The notes beneath the pieces were generated by a model that was given only the letters and a program-made list of their open reading frames with translations, had not been told where the DNA came from and searched no databases. A program made the translations under genes and the position numbers. From Globisporangium splendens (Eukaryota; Oomycota; Peronosporomycetes; Pythiales; Pythiaceae), in the NCBI GenBank assembly GCA_006386115.1, contig VFIW01000166.1, positions 53,658 to 117,657 of the forward strand: 64,000 bases of DNA. The letters run 5' to 3'. Of this stretch, positions 45,099 to 56,373 are shown piece after piece; the first letter of the stretch is position 1; each line of letters starts with the position of its first letter.

Positions 45099-45868
45099 AT
45101 GGGAGTGAACACGAAGGACACGACGGCCGCGGCGCCAACCGCCAAGAAGTACCACTTGGTGGAGGCCGAGGAGGTCGACCAGCCAAAGACGCAGCCGCGC
45201 AAGAACGGCGCCAACGCCGCCGCTGGCGCCAAGAAGAAGGGCAAGGTCAACTGGACGCAGTTCCCGCTCGGCAGCGAGGACGGCAGCAGCGGATCCGCCG
45301 CGGAGAACGATGACGGCAGCCAACGCAATGGCTTCCGCGGCGGCCGATTCAACGGAGCTGGTGTCCGCGGTCCGCGCCGCAACTACGACAACAACGGCGC
45401 GTACTACAACGGCGTGTACGTGCCCAACACCGACCCAAAGATGACGGCGCAGTGGGCCAAGGAACAAATGTAAGTTTTGTGGATGCGGAGTGGCAGATTG
45501 GCACATGAAGCATGCTCTGTGTGTGTACTAATACTGCATGATGCATCATTTGTGTATGCAATAGTGAATTCTACTTTTCGCCAGGCAACTTGGTGCGGGA
45601 CATTTTCCTGCGTCAGCACATGGACATCGATGGCTACGTGCCACTGGCGTTTGTCGGCAGCTTTCAAGCCGTGTACTCGGTGCACCAGGACTACCCGTCG
45701 CTCTTGGAAGCCATGAAGATATCGGAGAGTGTCGAGTTGGATGTGGAAAACGAGAAGGTGCGATTGCGCGACGGCTGGCAGAAGTGGCTGTGGCCAAACG
45801 CCGAGGGCGGCTACGGTGTTCCTCGTTACATCAAGGCTGCGGACGCAGACGCGTCGGAATCGGCCTGA
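45099..45868 (+). CDS. Short La-motif (LARP-like) RNA-binding protein (2 exons)
   Basis: Predicted 224 aa; exons 45099-45469 and 45565-45868, with a 95-bp GT-AG intron. The N-terminal half is low complexity: basic KKKGKVNW, then Gly/Arg/Asn-rich GFRGGRFNGAGVRG. A La motif begins at the exon junction (IEFYFSPGNLVRDIFLRQHM, then DIDGYVPLAFVGSFQAV), matching the winged-helix La domain of LARP1/LARP4-type proteins, which bind RNA ends such as poly(A) or 5' leaders. No RRM or DM15 repeats follow, so it is far shorter than typical LARP1. A conserved-looking WQKWLWP segment follows the domain. The ATG at 45099 was chosen because it opens the hydrophilic protein; in-frame upstream sequence reads like leader. 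A role in translation or mRNA stability is inferred. Confidence 0.85.
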
Positions 45869-46413
45869 GCTAGAGAGGATCGTGCCAAGTCCCACTGGAG
45901 CTCTTCGCAGATTAAAGCAACACACAGGGAAGAAGAAGATGATAAAGAAGAAGAAGACCAGGGGCAGTATGGAGAGAGAGGAGAGACAAAGGCGCGGAGA
46001 AGGGGTTCACTCGAGTCTCCGCTTCGGGTTTGCATTTGGCTTTGCATATCATAAGTGAGTATTCATATTTTGTTATATCAAACGTGGCGCTTTTGTGTTT
46101 TGTGTTTTGTTAAAGTGTCTGTGTGTGTCTGGGTTTGTTTTTTCTTAGGGAAAGGAAGACGGTGACGACTTTGGTCGAGACACAAGAACAGAGCGAGCGA
46201 CACGAGAAAACGAGTAGATTAGGATCAACACCCAACACACAAACAACACACAATATGCACAACATATATAGAGACGATACCACACAAAAACATCCAGAAA
46301 AACAAGACAAAAGAAAAAAAACACTTTCAAAAAAGCATGTGCTCGACTTTGTGACCGTCTCGCCATAAGGCTTCCAGAGTGGCAAGCAGTTCATATTGCG
46401 TCTTGGCACTTTG
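45869..46413. terminator. Convergent 3' region of the La-motif and DTW genes
   Basis: About 545 bp between two facing stop codons, A/G-rich then with GT-rich and A-rich runs. It presumably contains both polyadenylation regions. I can assign no exact signal and see no gene. Confidence 0.4.
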
Positions 46414-47762
46414 TCATGAGGCATCGCTGCTCGCACTCGCAGCAGTTTGCTGAAGTTGGAAATGCTCGAGAGGCAACACCGCGATCCGCTGGCCGCGCTT
46501 GAGCTCTTTGTTGAGCTCCTGGCACTTCGCACGCGCCTCCGTGTACGTGCACACGACCGAGTCGCCCTACGATTTTGGTTCAAAGTCAAACGACAGAGTC
46601 AGGAATATGCCAATAACTTTAGTCCCGTGACATGAACTTTGCTGGACCTGTACCTGCTGCTCGAGTTGCTTTCGGTGGCGGAAATCCGTGTGCGTCGTGA
46701 AAAACACGTACTCGCGTCGTCGCGCCACCCTGTCTTCGCCATTCTCATTGCCATCGCCAGTCTCCTTATTGTCTTCTTTCTCGTGCTGCTGCTTCATTTG
46801 CGAACTCCGCAGGCGGATCGCGTCTTCTTTCGAGACGCCGTTGTACAGCTGGAGCTTTTCACGCTTGCCCTTCTGTCGAAACTGGTCCTGGATCTCCACC
46901 ATCGCTCGGAATGCGCTGATAAGCGCATCATAATGGCCACGCCCGCAACCAGCAGGCTCCAGCACAAGCAGCGCAGCGGCTACAGCTTCGAGCGTCGACA
47001 AGCAGCCTTCCATGGGTTCTCTACAGGAAAAAATGTGATGGCAAGTGTCAGTAAAGCAAGTCAAAGCTATGAAAAGCGTTCACAATGTTGTTTGTCAACA
47101 AAAAAATACCTGCGTAGGTCTCCGTAGAGACTCTGCTTGGGTACATTGTCGGCATCGAGACACACAAAGTCAAAGTGATGGTCTGCCTCGCGCCGCGTTT
47201 GCGCCAATTTGTCCAAGTGCATTCGGTTGTGGAACACGATCTTCTTGGCTTCGGTCCACGTGCCGTCGATCACAACCAACAGGAACTTGTGGGGCTTCTT
47301 CGTTGGCAACGAGGACGACACTGATGCATTGTCCGAGGTGCTTGGTACTGGAACTGCTGGTGGTGAAGGCTCCAGGTCAATTGACTCCACCAGCACGTCA
47401 TTCAGTGTCTTGGCCGTCGCGTCTGGGAACAGCACCATCACGCTCTCAAATGCCATCGCGTCATCATCCACATTGTACAGCAAGCGGTCGAGGTCCTCGT
47501 TTATCCCTGGACCGAGTCCGCCGGCTGCAACGTCATCGGAGACCGCCACGACGGTCACGTTCTCGACAACCTGCATGAGCACGGGCACGGACGAGATCGC
47601 GGTGCGATGGCGCTTCTCATGCTCGTGCTGCACGATCAGCACATGCGTATGGGCTGTGGGCAGCAGTTGCGCTGGCAGCGCTGCGCAGTAGCAAACGCGC
47701 GGCGGACGGCGGCACCGTGCGCAGTTTTCTCGGCGCTTGGGCGGAGATGCCGTCGCAGCCAT
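46414..47762 (-). CDS. DTW-domain protein, probable tRNA aminocarboxypropyltransferase (3 exons)
   Basis: Predicted 390 aa; exons in coding order 47762-47110, 47020-46654, 46566-46414, GT-AG and phase-consistent. The N-terminus has the Cys-rich CARCRRPPRVCYC expected for the DTW family, followed by QHEHEKRH. The signature appears as VIDGTWTEAKK near residue 160, and the C-terminal part carries the STLEAVAAAL helix. DTW proteins (Tsr3-like/DTWD1/DTWD2 group) transfer an aminocarboxypropyl group from S-adenosylmethionine to uridine in tRNA. The order Cys cluster, long insert, DTW motif fits DTWD2-type enzymes, but I cannot assign the subgroup firmly. An insert between the Cys region and the signature (about residues 70-155) and a charged KEDNKETGDGNENGED loop look lineage-specific. 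Confidence 0.85.
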
Positions 47763-48058
47763 TCGATGACGTGCACACCAGTCAAATTGCAGAATGACTC
47801 GCTCAATGAGAGGGAGAGTACAAAGAAGAAGACAATGATAGAAGGCACAAGGGAAGACGTGTGTGTAGTGTAGTGCATTACAACCCCCACAGTGTGGCTA
47901 GGGAGTGTGCTTTATTGAGCGTGTTAGAACCCTACGAAGCAGCGCGTCCCCACTTGCCCCATTTCGATCCAAGAAAGGTTACAATTTGTTGTTGTTGTTG
48001 TTGGCTTCAACGCGCAGATTTAGATTATGGTGATGCAGCAGCAAACCTAAATACCTGC

Positions 48059-48772
48059 TTAGAGGTCCGCTGGCGCAGCGACTGGCACGACGTTGACCGT
48101 TGGCTCGACGTATGGGCGGTACACTTCCTCCTTTGGCTCCAAGATGGTCACGACGTCGTCGAGGTTGCGCTTTGGTCCTTGCTTGCCCGTTGGGTCGTGT
48201 GGCAACATGATCGACACCTTGACACCGAGCACACCCTGGCGCATGAGCACGTGGCGCACGGCAGTGTCGACGTATTCCTGGCCGGCGTTACCGGTCTTCA
48301 CCATGTATCCCTCCTTGAACTTCATGGCCTTGGCACGCTGCGCGCGCAACTTGCCCGACACAATCACTTCGACACCCTTGGCACCAGCCTCCATGACGAA
48401 GCGGATGACCGAGTAGCACGCACGACGCACAGCGAGACCGCCGAGGAGACGGTACTTGAGCGACTCGGCCTGCGCCTGCGAGCAGAGACCGCGGTTCGCG
48501 ACGCGCTCGGCGTAGAGCTCGACGGCGCCATCTGGGAAGTTAAAACGCTTCTGCACGACCGACGTGAGCGCGCGGATGCGCTGACCCTTCTCACCGAGCA
48601 CCTCCTGAGTGCGCGTGGCGCGGATGATGATCTCAGTGCGCATTGGGGTCACGCGCACTTCGACGCCGGCGTAGCCCTCGCCCGCGAGCTCACGCTGCAA
48701 AAGCTCGTTGAGCTCGGCGTAGAAGACACCATCGGCGACGAACTTGCGCTTCTTGGAAATGTTTTGGGCCAT
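48059..48772 (-). CDS. RPS3: 40S ribosomal protein uS3
   Basis: 237-aa single-exon protein, the usual length for eukaryotic uS3. It starts [20 protein letters not shown], has the KH-type RNA-binding region with [11 protein letters not shown] (about residues 60-70), and a C-terminal half with [16 protein letters not shown]. It is part of the mRNA entry site of the small ribosomal subunit in the cytoplasm. The next gene upstream (Myb) is divergent, and the DTW gene lies downstream on the same strand with about 300 bp between. A long open frame on the opposite strand is a composition shadow. Confidence 0.97.
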   Translation of the reverse strand: MAQNISKKRKFVADGVFYAELNELLQRELAGEGYAGVEVRVTPMRTEIIIRATRTQEVLGEKGQRIRALTSVVQKRFNFPDGAVELYAERVANRGLCSQAQAESLKYRLLGGLAVRRACYSVIRFVMEAGAKGVEVIVSGKLRAQRAKAMKFKEGYMVKTGNAGQEYVDTAVRHVLMRQGVLGVKVSIMLPHDPTGKQGPKRNLDDVVTILEPKEEVYRPYVEPTVNVVPVAAPADL

Positions 48773-49134
48773 GGTTATTACACGTTGGTTAGTAAATCTG
48801 CACTACTATGAGAGCGCGGCAAAGGCGGCGCTGCCATTAGAAGCTCCTCGTGGTGACAACCACCCGCCAGAGAAGCTACCCACCACTCAAACTGAGGCTC
48901 GAAATATCGAGATCGCGAAAAGTCTACTTTTGCGAAAAATTGGAGTCAGCGAGCGCGCTGATTGGCTGATTTCTCTACAATAGGTGAGTAAAACCTTACG
49001 GAGTCATTGGTGAGGTTTTTAGAAACTGACGTGAGGTGTTTTCAGCGACTGGGTGGAGGTGGCGTGGGTTACGTAAAATTAGGGCACACGCCGAGTGTTG
49101 TGGCGCACCAGAATGCACAAGACGTGACGACACC
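48773..49134. promoter_or_regulatory. Shared divergent promoter region of RPS3 and the Myb gene
   Basis: 362 bp lie between the RPS3 start (minus) and the Myb ATG (plus), so both promoters must share it. I see no specific site that I can name with confidence. Confidence 0.5.
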
Positions 49135-50556
49135 ATGTCGTTTCGTGCAGATGTTGGCGCTTCTGGTGGCGAAGCATGCGGCGAAAATGCGGATACAGAC
49201 AGCAGAGCGCGTGACGCAGTTGACATGTGCGCGAGTGCGGAGCAGATGGCGTCCAAGAAGAAGCAGCGCATGGCGCAGTTGATCCAGAAATCCATGGGGT
49301 TCTTGGCGCACGAGCCGTCCTTCGAGGGGATGCAGACGCAGTACGGAGCTCCCAATAACAACGCAACGCGAGGAGATAGAGCGCTAGGTAGCGCGCCAAA
49401 GCCGCAACAAGATCAGCACAATGGCGGTTTTACTGCTGGCGAAGAACCTAATAGTACAGACAAGCGATCGCAAACAGTATGGCGCAAACAGTACTGGACG
49501 GACGCCGAAGACGCCAAGCTCCGCGCGCTCGTGCAGCAGCATGGCCACTCGCAGTGGGCCACGATCGCAGCGCATTTTCCGAATCGCGATCGCAAGCGCT
49601 GTCGCGAACGGTTTGTGAACCACGTGGACCCGCAGCTTAAGCAGAACGAATGGAAGCGCCACGAGGACGAGCAGTTGATCGAGTTGCACCAGCAGCTCGG
49701 GAACCACTGGGCAAGTATCGCGCAGAAACTGCCTGGGAGAAGCCCTGAAGATGTGAAAAACCGATTCCTCTCGCTCGCTGCGCGAGAGATGGCAAAGACG
49801 AGCACCTCAAAGTCAACAGAGAGCAGCAGCACTTCCAAGTCAGCAAGGGCGGCGCCACACAGGTGGACAAAAGCGGATTCAGACACGTTGCGCACGCTCG
49901 TTGAAGCTCACGGTGCCAGCAATTGGTTCTTCATTGCATCGCAATTGCCTGGACGCACGGATTTACAATGCATGCAGCATTGGTATCAAGTGCTCGACCC
50001 ATCGATCGTCAAGGGCAAAGGCACGTGGACTTCTCAAGAAGACACGTTGCTGCAGACCAAAGTCAAAGAACTCGGACCAAGATGGACAGAGGTACGAATG
50101 CCGTCAGTTGTCAACGTCCTCCCACTACTGACTTACCGTGGGCTAATATGAGTTGTTGCCACTCAGATTGCTCAGTTTCTCCCTAGACGCGTTGGCAAAC
50201 AATGCCGCGAACGATACTTGAACCACCTCGATCCAGCACTCCGCAAGGTACGCACCGATGGTCCCCGCATTTCTCTTTCAGTGGTTAACTTCATCTCTAA
50301 CATTTCCGTATGCTCGTATCTGCAGGATCCGTGGACGCCAGAAGAAGAGGAGAAGTTGGCACAAGCCTGCGCAAAATTTTCGACGCAATGGTCTCAAATC
50401 GCAAACGAGCTACCCGGTCGCAGTGAGAATGCCATCAAGAACTATTGGTACACGACCATTCGACGGAAACTCCTTCACCTTGTGCCAAGGAAAGCGGATT
50501 CAGAACCCACTCACAGTAGAGTTATGGACTTCGTCGATAGCACACCTCGAAAGTGA
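49135..50556 (+). CDS. Myb protein with five Myb/SANT repeats (3 exons)
   Basis: Predicted 422 aa; exons 49135-50091, 50167-50247 and 50326-50556, phase-0 GT-AG introns. There are five Myb repeats, each with the spaced Trp pattern: about residues 120-168 (YWTDAEDAKL), 174-220 (EWKRHEDEQL), 242-290 (RWTKADSDTL), 297-345 (TWTSQEDTLL) and 348-395 (PWTPEEEEKL). The last three match the R1R2R3 unit of MYB3R-type factors: GRTDLQCMQHW, then RRVGKQCRERYLNHLDP, then GRSENAIKNYW. The first two are an extra pair. MYB3R proteins bind DNA and control cell-cycle genes; nuclear DNA binding is likely, the targets unknown. The ATG at 49135 is the first ATG of the frame. The last 46 bp overlap the REV1 coding end on the other strand. 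Confidence 0.88.
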
Positions 50557-53500
50557 TGACGAAGATCCTGGTTGACTTGACTCAGTACCCGGTTGAAGCC
50601 GTTGCGCAAGACCATCCTGCTCATGGCGCTTGTCTTCGTCTCGTCGCACTTGCGTCGGACGTACCGAAGCATTTTCACAGCACGATCGAGCGTATGGCGC
50701 TCGACTTCCATGAGGATCCGGGTGTAGATCGCGTCGAAGGCTTCGGTCTGCGACGTGGGATTATCCTCATCTTCTACTGCCACGTTCACAATCTCCAGGA
50801 GGTTTTGGAAAAGATCTTCAATTGGTGGCAACTCCTTGGACGAACGCACCAGCGTCTGGTTGCTTTCGAGAGCAATAGGAGGTGCTGCTGGTGCTTTCAC
50901 AGCTTTCACGGAACATGACGTCTCCGATTTCTTGGCGTGTCGATCGATTTCCTTTCGGAGTGTAAATGGGAGTGCGTAGTACACGTCGGAATCAATTTGC
51001 GACATTCGAATATCGTCCAGTGCATTGGCATTCCCAGCCTGCGAGTGCGTTCTTTGTGGAACAGCGTCGGTGGCTTTTCTGGAAGAATCGAACAGGTTTC
51101 GACTGCGTGGAGGCTTTTGCAATGGCTTCTTCCCTTTCGATCCTACTGTTGGAGCCTGCCTGAGTGAAAATTCAGGCGGATGTAAACGTGCTGCCGGTTC
51201 TCCTGCTGCTCCTGCACGAGAAGAATGCGAATGTCGACTGTACGTTGCAAGAACTTCGTCCCGAAGCCATGAAGGGAGCTCTTCGAGGACATCCATATTG
51301 ACTTGAGATAATCCAATCCTTGTTTCGCTTGGTCGTGCTGCGTTTCGTTCATCAGGTGCTTTCTCATCCTCGCGTTCATCGCTAGTCTGTTTCTGCCCCG
51401 CGTTATGAACCTCTTGCTCCTCCATCTCGTCGTCCTGCTGACGCGACTGCGACTCACTCAGCCACGCTTTGAACAGTTGTCTCGTATTCTTGCTGCTACT
51501 GGTCGTCGACGCGCGTACGAGCTTGGTCGCTTGCATACCGACGCCTCTCAAGTCTGTGGTCGGTAAGTGAAGCTGCCGAAGCAACTCAATGCAAGCTTTC
51601 CCAATCACAAGATCATCATCTGTAGGTTCAGCAAACACTTGACTCTTGGAAAAGTTATCGCACACACCGTGACCCATGTACTTGGACGGCTCTAGCGGCT
51701 CGCCCTCTCGTCTCTTCTTGATCAGCAGCGTCACGCACCGGGTTTGCACTTTCAAACTGCGTAGCCGTGCTTGCAATTCCTCGGCGAGCGCCATGAGGAA
51801 TGCGGTCGCATCTTCCCATTTATCGAACCGGATGCCAAAGTTCACCACCGCAGAGACGCTTTTCCGCATCGTATTGGACTCGATTGACAGCGGCCGTGTA
51901 TCCACGCCGCGTGCAAAGTTGGCCAGCATATCACTCGTATTCTTACCGAAGCACCGCGCTAATTCGCTCTTGGAAAACGATCGCAGTTGCGGGATACTTT
52001 TCAACCCAAACTCACAGAGTTTGGCGCTCATTTGACGCCCCACGCCTGGCAAGTCACCGATCTGAAGCGACAACAGGAACGGCTCGGCTTGCTCTGGGCT
52101 GGTAATTTGGTATATGCCGTCGGGCTTTGCCTCTTTCGAGGCCATTTTCGCGAGCAAGATATTGTACGAGACGCCAACGCTTGCTGGACATTGTGTTTGC
52201 GCAAAGATCTCGCTGCGGATGCGCGTTGCCAGCTCCACGCCGTCGGTACCGGCTCCGAACTCGAGCAGTGCTTCGTCACAGCTCATGGCTTGAACGTACG
52301 GGGTATGCGAGAAAAAAATGTGGTAGATCTGGAACGAGACCTGCTCGATTTCCTCAAACTTGTACGGCAACACGACGAGCTCGGGGTACAATTCTTTCGC
52401 TATCTGCATGTACATCCCAGCTCGAATCCCCTTTGCGCGCGCCAAGTAGTTGCAGGACGAGACTTCAGATGTCCCTGAACTGCCCGAGTGCGCGACGGCG
52501 ACGGGCACATTCTGGAGCTCTGGGCGCTCGCGCACTGCGACAGCCACGAAAAAGCAATCCATGTCCACGTGCAGGATTACGCGTCGGCTCGACGACGGTG
52601 GCTCGCGATCGATCGGGTGTCCTTTGTAGATGGACAGAAACTTGACCGATTTCTGCTGGAACGTGCTTCTCCAGTTGCCAATGTGATGGAGCCGAGACTT
52701 TGCAAAGAAATGCCGAGCAAATTGTTCAGGTCCGTCTCGCGTGGAGGTGTATCGTGTGTTAGAACTTGGCGGACGCGCAACGGCAGTTGGGTGGCGTAGT
52801 TCACGCGATGCCGAGGTTTCAGGACTGGTGTTGTCATTCACTGGATCGTGTGCAAACTGGTGCGGAAGATCGGCTTCGGAATCGTCGTTAGATGACAATC
52901 TCTCGTACTCGCCGTTGCCAAGAGGGTCAATATTCTCTGGCAAGTCAATCTGGTTCATCGGCGGATGGTCCTCCCCTGGGGTCTCCAACGCCGAAGTAGT
53001 TTTGCTTCTGTTCTCAACTGAGTGCTCTTGTTTGGACACAACCGTTGGAGATGCCAAGGACGACGACGACAGAGCAACACTGGATGCCGACAGGCTGAAC
53101 AGACTGCTCTGTGTCGGATCTCCAAAGCCCTGATACAAGAACGGCTTCACGGGCAGCAGCTTCCCTTGCTCGATGCTCTGCACGATCCAGTTCGGATGAA
53201 GCACAGGCGGCGGCTTCCTCATCTTCCTGTCAATATACAAATACAGAAGTCGTAGTACGTTAACACGCAATGTGCAAGAGCCTAAGATAAAACCCAACGA
53301 CTACAATCCTACGGAATGACTACAAATTACACGTACTTGTACTGCAGCAACTTGGATGGTGGCAAATGCGTCGCGATGATGTGTGTCACCCTCGACGTCT
53401 CGTAGTGTTCAAACCCGCCGCCGTGCATGAGCGCGAGCCTTCGGATCTCCTCTCTGCTAGGCACCGTGTACCCATCGACAAACACATGCACGCTGTCAAA

Positions 53501-53719
53501 CAGCGCACTGACAGCATTGGTGCTGCTGCCACTGCCCTTGTCTCGAGATGATGATGAGGGTGTTCCTACAGCGCTCGTGAGTGCGTCGTTCTGGTTGCGC
53601 AGCTTCTGGATCTTGTGCGCCACGTACACGCCGAAGCTGCCGCCGTGGTGCTCGCCCAGCTGCGTCTGCGGCTTGCGCTTCTTGGCGGCGCCGCCGTCGC
53701 GCGGTGCACCCATCCACAT
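50511..53719 (-). CDS. REV1: REV1 translesion DNA polymerase (2 exons)
   Basis: Predicted 1032 aa; exons 53719-53337 and 53226-50511, joined across a GTACGT...AG intron of 110 bp. An N-terminal BRCT domain is split by the intron (VHVFVDGYTVPSREEI, then VLHPNWIVQSIEQGKLLP). Then comes the Y-family polymerase core with HVDMDCFFVAV (first catalytic Asp), SCDEALLEF (Asp-Glu pair), SVGVSYNILLAKMASKEAKP and the LPGVGRQM helix-hairpin segment. Two ubiquitin-binding UBM-like motifs follow (QVNMDVLEELPSWLRDEV and QIDSDVYYALPFTLRKEI). A helical C-terminal domain should bind other translesion factors. REV1 inserts dCMP opposite abasic and damaged template bases in the nucleus. Length and domain order match the family. 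The stop is inside the convergent Myb gene. Confidence 0.93.
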
Positions 53720-55135
53720 GCTGCTGTGTCAATATCCGTTTGAGCTTACAGTTACAGTGTACACAGTAAATCAATGTTAAGTACGATATGGCACAGTATA
53801 ATAATGTTAAGTACGAGATTACCGTGGCACCCACACATTTGCATTTGGAGGTACCGTGGCACCTTCTCATTTGCATACTGGACCTGATTTGGCTGCAACT
53901 CCTCGAGAGAACCAAGCAATGAATGTGAATCTCCGTTTGTTGCGTTTGTTGAGGTGTCTGTTTCCATTCGTCTCTTGACCCCATGAGTGTTAGCTAAAAT
54001 GCTTGACGCACAACCGCATGACAGCTCCCCTGCAGCCAGCGGAAAGACGAGGGACGGCATCCTCGTCTGCAGACTTCAAGGGATCAAGGGTCGTTTGCTG
54101 TGCTCGAACAAAGGTTCGGACTAGATCGGATCAAAGCGTTTTTCGAGCTTGATTAGAAACGGCACCAGAGTCGGATCCACTTTTCCGTTTCGCAAACAAA
54201 CTAGATAGCTGCACAGCACGGCGCGCCATGCAACCTCTTCCCATTCAAAAACGCCAGACTCTTGTCAACGGACAGAAGAGCACAGCCATCGATAGCGCAA
54301 TGTACTAGTTAGTGTGTGTATGGGTATGCGCCAACGCAATATCATTGGGAACAGCGAGTTTGCATATGGCGCTAAATATGCTCAAATGCAGTCGTGTCTA
54401 CCGCAATCGTACCCTCCGTCAAATGCGTTGTAGCAATTGGCTCCAAGGAGACCAAATGCTGATCACATATGCGTGGATGAATGCCAAGGTGAGTGATTTT
54501 GAGGCAGAAAGCGTGACGGAGGCTTCAGCCAGCCTGAGCGTTAAAGTTAATATGAGGGTCATGTGTTTGTTGGAGCAGGACGCAGCTTTCGCAAGGAAAG
54601 ATGGCACTTTTGTGCACAGAGTTGGTCCTGGAATGAAATGGCTACATGTGCGATCCATACTGTAAGTACATACACTCCCTCTGTGACAACGCCAGAATTC
54701 ATTTTTGAATCGTACCCTTTCGCTTGCACACTTGATCGGAGGTTCCCCTTCTTGTGGTTACGTTCCTCACCCCAAAGCGTAACCTCTGAGGTGGTTTCGC
54801 AACCATCCTCTCCCACTCCCATGCAAAACTAAAAATAACTCAATATCATCCAATCGTCTTCCAATAATCTACTGTTTCCACCAATCCTCAAGCGCATGGG
54901 AATGTGGCTTGGAAGACCACTAGGACTAGGGGTACATCTGGCAACCCGGAATGATGGTCCGTCCTATCACCACGATACTTACACGGGAGACACAGCGCTC
55001 CTCCCAGTAAAGTTACCGTTTGGTCTTCATGTTCCCGTGGTCATCCATCGTTCACTTCCATTCGTGCATCGCGCCTGCTCGACTGCCGGTTTCTCTCTCC
55101 GTCTCTCTCTCTATTTCTCTATTTGACCGCTCGCC
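53720..55135. other. Intergenic region between REV1 and GCH1
   Basis: About 1.4 kb between divergent genes. At 53757-53880 there are short direct repeats (AATGTTAAGTACGA twice, TACCGTGGCACC twice with ATTTGCAT nearby). The open frame at 54312-54665 (117 codons) has no feature I recognise, and I do not call it. A CT-rich stretch just before the GCH1 ATG is leader-like. Confidence 0.5.
53757..53880. repeat. Two adjacent short direct repeats
   Basis: AATGTTAAGTACGA occurs near 53772 and 53805, and TACCGTGGCACC near 53820 and 53851, each followed by ATTTGCAT within about 15 bases. They lie just upstream of the REV1 start. Confidence 0.6.
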
Positions 55136-55989
55136 ATGGCTCCGATCGCCCCCGCCGCCTCCACTACCGAGCTCGCGCCAGCCATGTGTGTCAACGCGCA
55201 CGCGTGCTGCGACGCGCACAAGAGCTCGGCGCTGTCCACGGCGTTGCCGCTCGCTGGTTCATCTTCTGCTGCCGGCAAGGACGACAAGACCGCGCTGCTC
55301 GACTCGCTCTCCATGACGCTGCCGACGCGATCGCCCAGCGACTACGTGGAGGACAAGGCCAAGCTCGAGAAGATGGCCGCCGCCGTCAAAGTGCTGCTGG
55401 AGGTATGTAGCTATCGCTTGTGGCTGCTCTTGTTAAACGAGGACATTGACAGATGGGTGTTGTGATGCGTTAGTGCATTGGTGAAGACACGGAGCGCGAA
55501 GGATTGGTGAAGACGCCGATGCGCATGGCGAAGGCGATGCTGTACAACACGAAGGGGTATGGCCAGAGCCTCGCGGATGTGCTGAACGACGCCGTGTTCG
55601 AGGAAGACCACGATGAGATGGTGATCGTGCGCGACATCGACCTGTACTCGATGTGCGAGCACCACATGGTGCCGTTCATGGGCAAGGTGCACATTGGGTA
55701 CATCCCGAACGGCAAGGTGCTCGGTCTGAGCAAGCTCGCGCGCGTCTCGGAGGTGTTTTCACGCCGGCTGCAGGTGCAGGAGCGACTGACGAAGCAGATC
55801 GCGAACGCGATCATGGGAGTGATCGAGCCAAAGGGCGTGGCTGTCGTCATCGAAGCGCAGCACATGTGCATGGTGATGCGCGGCGTCGAGAAGAGCGGCA
55901 CGAGCACGGTCACGAGCTCCGTGCTCGGCTGCTTCAAGTCCGATCCGCGCACGCGCAGCGAGTTCATGTCGCACATCAACCGCCGCTAG
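55136..55989 (+). CDS. GCH1: GTP cyclohydrolase I (2 exons)
   Basis: Predicted 260 aa; exons 55136-55402 and 55474-55989, with a 71-bp GT-AG intron. The enzyme converts GTP to 7,8-dihydroneopterin triphosphate, the first step to folate or tetrahydrobiopterin. Family marks include [38 protein letters not shown] (the Cys and His zinc ligands and the catalytic His), [20 protein letters not shown] and the [11 protein letters not shown] segment with the third zinc Cys. The N-terminal ~65 residues are Ala/Ser-rich and unlike the catalytic domain; they may be regulatory or a spacer. It faces the EF-hand gene convergently. Confidence 0.96.
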
Positions 55990-56373
55990 CCAAGTCAAGT
56001 TCAACAACGGCATTTAGAAGCAATGACCCCATGCCCACTCACCATCATCACACCCACATGACGTACAGGCGTACCTTATGGAAGTTCTACATATATTTCA
56101 TGCATGTCAACGAGCGAACGGTGTAATCTGTGCGCACTATCAACCAGAAGAAAGACCGAGGTTCTCTATCTCTCTTTTGCTTTTTAATGCCGAACGAATA
56201 TATACGCCCTTCCTACCTGATCAGTACATATAGAACTATTATGAAATCGTACACAATTTAGTTCAAGGCAACATTGTCAGAACCAAATTCACGAAATGCG
56301 AAAATGTGCGTTTGATTTAGTGATTAAATAGAATGCATGAGGTCTTTGGAATATGGGAACCTAGCTTCGCTTC
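55990..56373. terminator. Convergent 3' region of GCH1 and the EF-hand gene
   Basis: About 385 bp between two facing stop codons, AT-richer than the coding DNA. It must hold both 3' UTRs. I looked on the minus strand for a selenocysteine-insertion stem-loop and saw no obvious one. Confidence 0.4.

Noticed and set aside
47861..48811. 316-codon plus-strand open frame opposite RPS3
   Set aside because: RPS3 is unmistakable on the minus strand; the plus-strand frame is a shadow.
54312..54665. 117-codon open frame between REV1 and GCH1
   Set aside because: No domain, no splice context and no similarity to anything I know; long enough to arise by chance.
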